From Prochlorococcus sp. AG-363-O06 (GTDB lineage: Bacteria > Cyanobacteriota > Cyanobacteriia > PCC-6307 > Cyanobiaceae), in NCBI GenBank assembly GCA_003280085.1, contig QCFY01000001.1, positions 164,748-228,747 on the forward strand: 64,000 nucleotides of DNA, written 5' to 3'. Below are positions 31,942-38,926 of this stretch, piece by piece (the first letter of the stretch is position 1; each line of letters starts with the position of its first letter). The notes under the pieces were generated by a model. The model ran no database searches, was not told the origin of the DNA, and saw only the letters and a program-made list of their open reading frames with translations. The position numbers and the translations under genes are program-made.

Positions 31942-32415
31942 ATGACTCAAAAGCCTTACTACGAAACAATGTATATTCTCCGGCCAGATATACCGGAAGA
32001 AGAAGTTGAAAGTCATCTAACCAAATACAGCGAGCTTGTTACAGGAGCAGGTGCTGAAGTGCTAGACAGTCAAATGAGAGGCAAACGAAGACTTGCTTAC
32101 CCAATTGCCAAACATAAAGAAGGGATTTATGTACAACTAAGTCATAACGGTGACGGACAGCAAGTCGCAGTATTGGAAAAAGCCATGCGTCTCAGTGAAG
32201 ATGTAATTAGATATTTAACTATTAAGCAAGAGGGTCCTCTCCCAACTCCAAGAGTTTCAACCTCTAACGAAAATAACTCAGAAAAAGCAACTTCTCAGGA
32301 GAAAGACAAGGTAGCTTCCCAAAACAAAGAAAAAACAACTTCTCAGGAAAAGGAGAAAGAGAAGGAAGCTGCGAAAAGCAAAGAAGAGACAGAAATCAAC
32401 GAAGAGTCTAAATAA
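31942..32415 (+). CDS. rpsF: 30S ribosomal protein S6 with a repetitive charged C-terminal tail
   Basis: S6 binds the central domain of 16S rRNA with S18. The first 95 or so residues are normal S6: [18 protein letters not shown], then [22 protein letters not shown], then [15 protein letters not shown]. After that comes an extra tail of about 55 residues, very rich in Lys, Glu, Ser and Gln and predicted disordered. It contains three tandem octapeptides at 116-123, 124-131 and 132-139 of the pattern [ATV][TA]SQ[EN]K[DE]K. Its 3' end is 12 bases from the convergent argG stop. Confidence 0.95.
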   Translation: MTQKPYYETMYILRPDIPEEEVESHLTKYSELVTGAGAEVLDSQMRGKRRLAYPIAKHKEGIYVQLSHNGDGQQVAVLEKAMRLSEDVIRYLTIKQEGPLPTPRVSTSNENNSEKATSQEKDKVASQNKEKTTSQEKEKEKEAAKSKEETEINEESK

Positions 32416-32427
32416 ATAATTACATTT

Positions 32428-33633
32428 TTAATCATTACTTTTATTTGTAAGTGAAGCCCAAAGTCTTGAGGGTAATCCCCATATATAAATAAAACCTTCT
32501 GCAGATTTATGATCAAAATTATCTTGCTCGCCATAGGTGGCCATATTTGGCATATATAAACTGTTTTCCAAAGAGTTTCTGCCAATTACGATTGCATTGC
32601 CTTTATGCAAGCGAAGCCTTACTGAACCATTCACAGATAATTGAGTTTGATTAATAAAACCATCTAAAGCATCCTTTAAAGGTGTAAACCAAAGTCCCTG
32701 ATAAACCAAATCAGCCCATTTAGATTCCAATTGAGATTTAAGGCTTAGAACATCTGCAGACAAAGTCAAGCTTTCCAGCTCTTGATGTGCCCGGATAAGC
32801 ATTAGCAATCCTGGCGTCTCATAAATTTCTCGACTTTTTATTCCTACAACCCGATTTTCAATCATATCTATGCGGCCAAAACCATGTTTTCCTGCTATGT
32901 AGTTCGCTTTTCTAATCATCGAAACAGGGTCTAACCGAGAACCATTAATAGAAATAGGGTTGCCACATTCAAATCCGATTTCTATTTCTTCAGAATCATT
33001 CGGAGCATCATTAATCGAAGATGTCATTGCAAATACTTCCTCAGGTGGAGCTACCATTGGATCTTCAAGAACTCCAGCCTCAACACTTCTGCCCAATAAA
33101 TTCAAATCAATTGAATAAGGTGAGCTTTTACTTACAGGTGCAGGTATACCAAATTTTTCACCATATGCAATTGTCTCTTCTCTACTCATACCCCATTCTC
33201 TTGCTGGAGTCAGAACTTTTAAATCAGGCGCTAGTGAACCAATAGCGACATCAAAACGCACTTGATCGTTACCTTTGCCAGTACAACCATGTGCTACAGC
33301 ATCAGCGCCTAACTCTCTTGCAAGCTCGACTAAGCGCTTTGCGATTAGTGGCCTGGCTAACGCTGTCGACAAAGGATATTTACCTTCATAAAGAGCATTG
33401 GCTTTGATCGCAGGGAAAGCAAAATCTTCAATAAATGGCTTTATTAGGTCCCCAACTAAAGATTGGCTAGCCCCAGCATCAATAGCTTTTAACCGAATTG
33501 GCTCAAGCTCATCACCTTGACCAAGATCAGCCGCAAAAGCAATTACCTCCTTGACTCCAAACTTTTCCCTGAGATAAGGAATACATACACTGGTGTCAAC
33601 ACCACCAGAATAAGCAAGAACGACTTTCTTCAC
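32428..33633 (-). CDS. argG: Argininosuccinate synthase
   Basis: ArgG joins citrulline and aspartate with ATP to form argininosuccinate. The 401-residue protein shows the PP-loop motif [15 protein letters not shown] at the N terminus, [14 protein letters not shown] around residue 115 and [22 protein letters not shown], all diagnostic. Its partner argH is at the other end of this window. It is convergent with rpsF. Confidence 0.98.
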   Translation of the reverse strand: MKKVVLAYSGGVDTSVCIPYLREKFGVKEVIAFAADLGQGDELEPIRLKAIDAGASQSLVGDLIKPFIEDFAFPAIKANALYEGKYPLSTALARPLIAKRLVELARELGADAVAHGCTGKGNDQVRFDVAIGSLAPDLKVLTPAREWGMSREETIAYGEKFGIPAPVSKSSPYSIDLNLLGRSVEAGVLEDPMVAPPEEVFAMTSSINDAPNDSEEIEIGFECGNPISINGSRLDPVSMIRKANYIAGKHGFGRIDMIENRVVGIKSREIYETPGLLMLIRAHQELESLTLSADVLSLKSQLESKWADLVYQGLWFTPLKDALDGFINQTQLSVNGSVRLRLHKGNAIVIGRNSLENSLYMPNMATYGEQDNFDHKSAEGFIYIWGLPSRLWASLTNKSND

Positions 33634-33672
33634 GCTCTACATAGTTTTAATTTTCAAGTCAAAGTTTAAGTA

Positions 33673-33885
33673 ATGCCAAGTAAACCAAGAAACAGAGTTG
33701 GTGAAATTTATGGAAAACTAACCGTTATAGGTCTTTCTGACCGACGCTCAAAAGCTGGAAACGTTTACTGGTGGTGTATCTGCGAATGCGGGAAAAAACG
33801 AGAAGTTTCTAGTGACTGCCTATCTAATAAAAAAAGAAAGAAAAAAACTATCACTACTTGCAAAAAGTGTTCAAAGGAGATTTGA
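33673..33885 (+). CDS. Small zinc-ribbon-like protein, phage-type (possible fragment)
   Basis: A 70-residue ORF with GEIYGKLTVIGLSD followed by WWCICECGKKREV and a C-terminal CKKC, forming a probable zinc site (CxCxxCG-like and CxxC) in a very Lys-rich context. This sequence style is common in phage and mobile-element proteins near HNH nucleases. The TGA stop is followed in the same frame by four codons and then the ORF at 33898, so the two may be halves of one gene. I do not recognise a specific family. Confidence 0.5.
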   Translation: MPSKPRNRVGEIYGKLTVIGLSDRRSKAGNVYWWCICECGKKREVSSDCLSNKKRKKKTITTCKKCSKEI

Positions 33886-33897
33886 ATAAAAAATATT

Positions 33898-34139
33898 TTG
33901 GCAACGCATGACCAAAAAGAGCAAAAAAGAAGGGTAGAAGCAGCAAAAGCTAGAGAAAGTTTAAAAGGACAAATGCCTAAAGAATGGTTGGAACTCCCTT
34001 TCACTGATCAACATGCTAGAGAGCTAGGCAAAAAACACTTTTTCAGGGAGATCAGATGCCTGACCACCACTTATCTCCATACCGGATAAATGCTGGCTGC
34101 TTAAAATGCCAAGCAAACGAAGCCAAATATTTAATTTAG
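33898..34139 (+). pseudogene. Frameshifted gene with phage-like Cys/His zinc motif
   Basis: The first frame reads QKEQKRRVEAAKARESLKG, then LPFTDQHARELGKKHFF and ends RCL. The next frame supplies a continuation, PDHHLSPYRINAGCLKCQANEAK, and ends at TAG. Adding one base near 34059-34061 restores a single frame with the pattern C-x2-H-H, then C-x2-C, resembling the zinc motif of phage homing-endonuclease-like proteins (KPCxxGH...CxxC). Either a one-base deletion inactivated the gene or the sequence carries an error. The start here (TTG) is doubtful, because the upstream ORF is in the same frame. Confidence 0.5.
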
Positions 34140-34150
34140 ATATATCTATC

Positions 34151-34426
34151 TCACGAACTCTCCTTAAATGAAATAAGCACGCCAACTCCAATATGAGTCA
34201 ATTTAGAAACAAGCGCAATGCGTGTAAAGGCTGATTGCGAATCCAGGCAAATAGAGCGATTCTTATTGTGTTGAACACGGAGGCGTCTATGGACGACACG
34301 CCACCTGAGTCTCTTTGAAGCATGCTGATTAAGGCCCCTGCTCCAACAGTCTTCTCCTAATAGTGGGCTATTCGTCTGGCAAGACATTTCTAATGGTGAG
34401 TCGAGCCAGTCGTAACTCCTCTGCAT
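34151..34426 (-). CDS. Doubtful 91-codon ORF in a GC-richer patch
   Basis: An ATG-started minus-strand ORF reading MQRSYDWLDSPLEMSCQ, with KRLRWRVVHRRLR in the middle and TRIALVSKLTHIGVGVLI at the end. The product looks partly protein-like, with hydrophobic and basic blocks, and is unrecognised. Roughly half of its third codon positions are G or C by eye, more than neighbouring genes, and there is no good ribosome site. It could be a transferred gene, a decayed one, or a false ORF over a structured RNA. It begins 12 bases from the end of the frameshifted zinc gene. Confidence 0.35.
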   Translation of the reverse strand: MQRSYDWLDSPLEMSCQTNSPLLGEDCWSRGLNQHASKRLRWRVVHRRLRVQHNKNRSICLDSQSAFTRIALVSKLTHIGVGVLISFKESS

Positions 34427-34513
34427 CGTTCTAGGTGCCCTACAGGAGTACAGCCAAACACCTGAACAATTGGCCCCAGGAGCTAAACGTCAGAAGCTTC
34501 AACAAGCGAATTC

Positions 34514-34545
34514 AAAAAAGGCTCCTCAATAGAGGAGCCTTTTTT
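34514..34545. terminator. Strong bidirectional intrinsic terminator
   Basis: A perfect 14-bp inverted repeat, six A plus GGCTCCTC, loop AATA, then GAGGAGCC plus six T, can act as an intrinsic terminator in both directions. On the minus strand it lies 27 bases after the stop of the small membrane protein gene, its obvious client. On the + strand it would end any transcript crossing the GC-richer patch. Confidence 0.9.
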
Positions 34546-34572
34546 GTGAAATAACGCAAAAGCAAACGCAAG

Positions 34573-34797
34573 TCATTCATTCTCGTCTTTGATAGATGAA
34601 CTGCCAAAAAAGTTTCGAAACCCTTTGACCAAAACCCAAGTACCTATCCCAATAGACGGTCCAATTAACAAACTAAATACCAAATACGGGCGGATCACAA
34701 ATGCTCCTGGATGCAAAAAACCCCAAAAACGCAATCCATAACTAGTCAACAAAGCCAAAGCCCAGGTTAGAAACATTATTGGGAGTTTGGATGTCAA
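34573..34797 (-). CDS. Small membrane protein of unknown function
   Basis: A 74-residue protein with two predicted membrane helices, roughly residues 4-24 and 38-60, and a polar tail ending KDENE. I do not recognise the family with certainty. It is followed by a strong terminator and divergent from the DUF3134 gene, so it is probably transcribed alone. Length, start and composition look like a real small cyanobacterial membrane protein. Confidence 0.7.
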   Translation of the reverse strand: MTSKLPIMFLTWALALLTSYGLRFWGFLHPGAFVIRPYLVFSLLIGPSIGIGTWVLVKGFRNFFGSSSIKDENE

Positions 34798-34851
34798 AAG
34801 AAAAAACCTGCTTTATGAATTATGGTGGTTAATTGGCCCAAGCCTTAACTA

Positions 34852-35127
34852 ATGAGCTCGATCGACAAAATCAACCTTAGTGCCCTCGATGGAATTAATC
34901 CTGCACTAACACGTTATGGCAGAAAAGAACCAGCACCAGTCCTTCCATTACGTGAAGAGCCAGATCTATTGACCTGGCTAGAAGCCAGCGGAAGACTTGT
35001 TGCTGATGAAGATTCAGAATCGCAAGAAATCAGCACAATTGAAGAAGAAGAGCTATCTGCACTAATGGGAGAAAAAGAAGACTACAAAGGAGAAGATGAC
35101 CAAAGCGAAGAAAACTGGGAAGAGTAA
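34852..35127 (+). CDS. DUF3134 family protein
   Basis: A 91-residue soluble protein with the N-terminal block NPALTRYGRKEPAPVLPLREEPDLLTWLE-type pattern, shortened here: GxxPALTRYGRKEPAPV, then PLREEPDLLTWLEASGRL. This is the signature of cyanobacterial DUF3134. The C-terminal 40 residues are highly acidic (Glu/Asp/Ser) and probably disordered. The function is not known. It is 67 bases upstream of mraY. Confidence 0.75.
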   Translation: MSSIDKINLSALDGINPALTRYGRKEPAPVLPLREEPDLLTWLEASGRLVADEDSESQEISTIEEEELSALMGEKEDYKGEDDQSEENWEE

Positions 35128-35194
35128 AAGTTAATTTTGAAGAAAAAATTACATTATAAAAATTCAATAATAACTACTTTTAAGAAAGTATTCA

Positions 35195-36283
35195 ATGATT
35201 TTTAGTCTTCTAGCAAAAGCAAGCAAGAGCTTTAATAGCAAATTTTTATTTTCAGTAATCTTCATTTCAGCTATTTATGTTGGAATATATAAATCTAACT
35301 TTTCTTTACTCATAGTATTAACTGCTACAACAATATTATCAAGCACAATAACAAGATGGGGCATCCCAAAACTAAATCAATTACGAGCTAATCAAATTAT
35401 AAGAAACGAAGGACCCAAGCAACATTTAAGTAAATCTGGCACGCCAACAATGGGAGGACTATTGATAATTCCAATAGGTGTGGTGACAAGCATTTTAGTT
35501 GCTTTAAACCAAGAGCTTGACAAAAAATTAATTTACCTAAGTTTTTTAATACTATCATTCATGATTATAGGATTCTTGGATGACTGGAAAAGTCTCATTA
35601 ATAAGAGAAATGATGGATTAAGCCCAAAGACTAAATTAGTATTAGAAACAATTTGTGGAGGACTATTTGTTCAAATGGCCTGGGCAAATAAACTAATTGA
35701 TTCACAGATATCATTTCCATTTGGAATTACATATCAAATGGGTTTAATGATTCTACCTCTAGCCATATTTTCAATATTAGCAGAGAGTAATGCCACAAAC
35801 TTAACTGATGGGTTGGATGGTTTGGCTAGTGGGTGTGGCGCATTAATCTTTGCAGGACTAGCATTTAGCATGATTATCCAAGGCAATGTTGAAAACACAA
35901 ATCTTGCAATATTTGCAATGGGCATGAGTGGTAGCTGGCTAGGATTCTTAATACATAATAAAAATCCAGCAAAGATCTTCATGGGTGATACAGGATCTCT
36001 TCCTATGGGGGCAGCACTAGCTGGAATAGGATTGCTGGGAGAAGCTCTTTGGCCACTATTTGTAATGAGTGGTATCTTTTTTCTTGAATCATTATCAGTG
36101 ATTATTCAAGTTAGTATATTCAAACTAACGAAAATATATTCTGGCAAAGGTTATAGAGTTTTCCTGATGACACCTATACATCATCATTTCGAAATTTCTG
36201 GAAATAAAGAAGAATCTATTGTGCAAGGTTTTTGGCTATCTTGTCTTATTCTAGTCATCATTAGCTTATTACTCCTTCCATAG
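35195..36283 (+). CDS. mraY: Phospho-N-acetylmuramoyl-pentapeptide transferase
   Basis: MraY transfers phospho-MurNAc-pentapeptide to undecaprenyl phosphate, forming lipid I at the cytoplasmic membrane. The 362-residue polytopic protein contains the conserved HLSKSGTPTMGG, the DDWKSLINKRNDGLSPK loop with catalytic aspartates, ATNLTDGLDGLASG, FMGDTGSLPMG and the HHHFE metal-site loop. It is not in a mur/division cluster here, as is common in picocyanobacteria. Confidence 0.97.
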   Translation: MIFSLLAKASKSFNSKFLFSVIFISAIYVGIYKSNFSLLIVLTATTILSSTITRWGIPKLNQLRANQIIRNEGPKQHLSKSGTPTMGGLLIIPIGVVTSILVALNQELDKKLIYLSFLILSFMIIGFLDDWKSLINKRNDGLSPKTKLVLETICGGLFVQMAWANKLIDSQISFPFGITYQMGLMILPLAIFSILAESNATNLTDGLDGLASGCGALIFAGLAFSMIIQGNVENTNLAIFAMGMSGSWLGFLIHNKNPAKIFMGDTGSLPMGAALAGIGLLGEALWPLFVMSGIFFLESLSVIIQVSIFKLTKIYSGKGYRVFLMTPIHHHFEISGNKEESIVQGFWLSCLILVIISLLLLP

Positions 36284-36294
36284 CTATTTAACCC

Positions 36295-36540
36295 ATGAGC
36301 TATTTCACCTGGAAAGAAACTGGATTGACAAAAGATTGCAGAAGCTTAGAAGCCATGGCTTCTCGTTTCGAAGAATCAGCCAAGCTAATGAGATTAATGG
36401 CTAAGGAAGGTTTTACATTAAAACAGGAAAATAACAAGCAGTTAATAACTCATAAAAGTCAAGATATTTTTAATGAATGGGGGTTTGTAAGTGAAGAGCC
36501 TCCATATAGACAATTAAAATTAACAATCGAAGAACTATAA
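36295..36540 (+). CDS. Conserved-looking cyanobacterial hypothetical protein, 81 residues
   Basis: A short soluble protein following mraY by 11 bases. It has a helical segment CRSLEAMASRFEESAKLMRLMAKEGF and a C-terminal block NEWGFVSEEPPYRQLKLTIE. No metal site, signal or membrane helix is seen. The spacing suggests co-transcription with mraY. I do not recognise the family. Its stop is seven bases from the spsA stop on the opposite strand. Confidence 0.75.
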   Translation: MSYFTWKETGLTKDCRSLEAMASRFEESAKLMRLMAKEGFTLKQENNKQLITHKSQDIFNEWGFVSEEPPYRQLKLTIEEL

Positions 36541-36547
36541 TTCTTAT

Positions 36548-38680
36548 TCAAGAATTAGAAAAAAACTTATAATTATTCAAGCCATCTAATACTCCTTTAA
36601 CTTGTGAGCGTGATGCAAAAAAAACTCTATTCTGTGACCGGAAGCGTTCTAAGCAAGGGTCATGGTCAGCAGGAACAACTGCAGTCGTTAAACCTTTTAA
36701 CAACTCTGCATCACCCTGCTGACTAGCAATTACATAAACTTCTTTCAAAGGTAGATTCCACCGTAAAACAAGATGTCGAATTGCTTCAGTGCGAGAAGCT
36801 CTTAGAGGCAATACATCCAGATACCAATGGCAACGTAAATAAGGTATCGCCTCTAAACCTCTTTGCCTTAATCTTTTAGCAACTAATGGAACAATAGATT
36901 CGGAAGTTTGTTTTAGTAAATAGCTAATTTTATAAGGACTCTGCTGATCAGGATCCTGTAAAGACATATGCTGCTTTAAATCTACTAAAGCAACTTCTAC
37001 TGCTTCTCTAGACCATTGATTTGCAATTGTAGATTCCCATAACAAATCAGATTGATCTTCAGATCCATAATATATCTCAGTTCCAGTCCGACATATCCAT
37101 ACATTAGGTTCAGGAAGATGTAACTCACGATATCTATGTCTCGCTGCTTTAATTGATCGTCCCGTTAAAATACCTAAACTATGTTTTTGATTAAATGTCT
37201 CAGCTTGCAAGCTTTGACGAAGAATATCTAAACCCTCTAAGTCTAAATTTTCCAAACTGCTATCCAACTCTAAAAATAACAACTTTTCTGAAAAAGGATT
37301 TTGCTGTTTAGGTGAACTAGAAATTCTAATAGGGGTCTCTATAGATTTGAGGCGTTTTTGCATCAATGCCAAATAATTACAAACATGTGCATCCCAACTA
37401 AAATGACGACTAACAGCCTCAACTCCATTTTCACTCCAGCATCTCCATTGATGTGAGTCAGAACTAGCTTGTTCAAGTACATCTTGTAAAGAATCTAAAT
37501 CAGTTACATCAGCCAACAAACCATTTTGACATCTAGATAAAATATCTCTAGGGCCTCCATCATCTGTAGAAACAGTAGGCAATCCAGACGCTGCTGCTTC
37601 CAATAAAGTCAGTCCAAAAGGCTCTGTCAGAGCAGGATTTACAAATAAGCCCTTTTTATTAGCAGCCCATCTATAGATTGCAGGAATTTGTTCACGTTTA
37701 TGTTGTTTGGGATATGCAACTTTCCCATATAAATTATAACGATCGACAACATCAAAAATTTGCTGAAAAACTTCCCTTTGTTGCTTATCTAACTGCCTAA
37801 GATCACCCCTACATCCTAGTACAAGAATCAAATTAAAATTTTTACATAACAAAGAAGAGCGTCCATAAGCCTCAACCAAAGCTGGTATATTTTTACGTCT
37901 TACAGCTCGAGAAATTGCCAGCAAGGGTGGCAATGAAGGGTCTCGAAGAAAAGAGCCTAAAATTTGATTAACTTTATCTATTTCTTTAGAATTAGTAGAA
38001 GGATGGAAACGAGTTGAATCAACTCCTGGTGGAACAACATATGCCTTATCAGATGAGAATCTTCCATATCTAGAATATTGATTTTCGGCTTCTTGTTTAG
38101 TACTAGTAATAATTAAATCAGAATGAGCCAAAGCCATTTCCTCTGCTTCTATTCGACGACTAATTGAATATGTTTGTTCAATTTGTTCATGGTCTACTCC
38201 AGCTGCAAGCAATCGTCTCTGCTTTTCCCTACCTAAAGAATGACCTGTGAAAACAAGTGGAATAGATAACCGTCTACTTACTAATGACCCTACATATCCA
38301 GCATCCGCATAATGAGCATGTATCCAACTCGGAAGACTCTCTTCACGTTGAAGAAATTGAACCAATTGATCGGCTAATTCATCCAAATAAGGCCAAAGCA
38401 ACTCCTTACGCAAATATCTCTTCGGACCAAAAGGTAATCGAATAATCCTTGAGCCTGGCCCAACTCTTTCCTCACGCTGAGAATAATCAGTCGAGACCTT
38501 GCGATCTTGAATCAAACGCGTAACCAAATCAACTTGCTCAACTTCAGGCCGTGATGCCAAGCCTCTTATTAACTCCAATACATAGAGTGTTTGACCTCCA
38601 GTATCAGCATCACGACCCAACTCAAGGTCATGTGACCGAAACAACCCGTGGAGATTTAGATGAAGGAGTCTTAAACCCAC
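36548..38680 (-). CDS. spsA: Sucrose-phosphate synthase with degenerate HAD-type phosphatase domain
   Basis: This 710-residue protein is a GT4 glycosyltransferase making sucrose 6-phosphate, with an appended HAD domain. The N-terminal part has HLHG-like LNLHGLFRSHDLELGRDADTGGQTLYV and PALTEPFGLTLLEAAASGLP with the GT4 E-x7-E motif. The C-terminal HAD part, from about residue 466, has ELDSS in place of the DxDxT nucleophile motif (Glu471 where Asp is expected), and ASQQGDAELL where GDxGND is expected. The phosphatase domain is therefore probably inactive, as in some other cyanobacterial SPS proteins. Sucrose is a compatible solute; a separate sucrose-phosphate phosphatase would be needed and is not in this window. 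Confidence 0.92.
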   Translation of the reverse strand: MGLRLLHLNLHGLFRSHDLELGRDADTGGQTLYVLELIRGLASRPEVEQVDLVTRLIQDRKVSTDYSQREERVGPGSRIIRLPFGPKRYLRKELLWPYLDELADQLVQFLQREESLPSWIHAHYADAGYVGSLVSRRLSIPLVFTGHSLGREKQRRLLAAGVDHEQIEQTYSISRRIEAEEMALAHSDLIITSTKQEAENQYSRYGRFSSDKAYVVPPGVDSTRFHPSTNSKEIDKVNQILGSFLRDPSLPPLLAISRAVRRKNIPALVEAYGRSSLLCKNFNLILVLGCRGDLRQLDKQQREVFQQIFDVVDRYNLYGKVAYPKQHKREQIPAIYRWAANKKGLFVNPALTEPFGLTLLEAAASGLPTVSTDDGGPRDILSRCQNGLLADVTDLDSLQDVLEQASSDSHQWRCWSENGVEAVSRHFSWDAHVCNYLALMQKRLKSIETPIRISSSPKQQNPFSEKLLFLELDSSLENLDLEGLDILRQSLQAETFNQKHSLGILTGRSIKAARHRYRELHLPEPNVWICRTGTEIYYGSEDQSDLLWESTIANQWSREAVEVALVDLKQHMSLQDPDQQSPYKISYLLKQTSESIVPLVAKRLRQRGLEAIPYLRCHWYLDVLPLRASRTEAIRHLVLRWNLPLKEVYVIASQQGDAELLKGLTTAVVPADHDPCLERFRSQNRVFFASRSQVKGVLDGLNNYKFFSNS

Positions 38681-38926
38681 CTCATTATTCCCCTAAAACT
38701 TGAAAGTTATTAGTAGAGTTTTCCTATTCGAAATCTAAAGAAAGAATAACAAAAATCAGGCAAGAAAAGAGTCTAATTCCAAATCTACTGCAACAAAAGG
38801 GATCTAAAGAATCAATAGAAAATCAAGAAATCTCAATCATGGCGAATTGCAAAGGAAAATCTGATGAATCAAGTTGACTTTAGGTAATTATTTTTTCGAA
38901 CAAAAAGATCAATCTGTTCAAATTGG

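Noticed and set aside
34140..34513. Two-piece tmRNA, RNase P RNA, SRP RNA or tRNA
   Set aside because: I looked on both strands for T-loop, tmRNA tag, RNase P P4 and SRP tetraloop hallmarks and found none; only the terminator is clear.
38681..38926. Possible gene in the spsA-uvrA gap
   Set aside because: Only a 12-codon ATG ORF and no structured repeat; probably the spsA promoter and uvrA 3' region.
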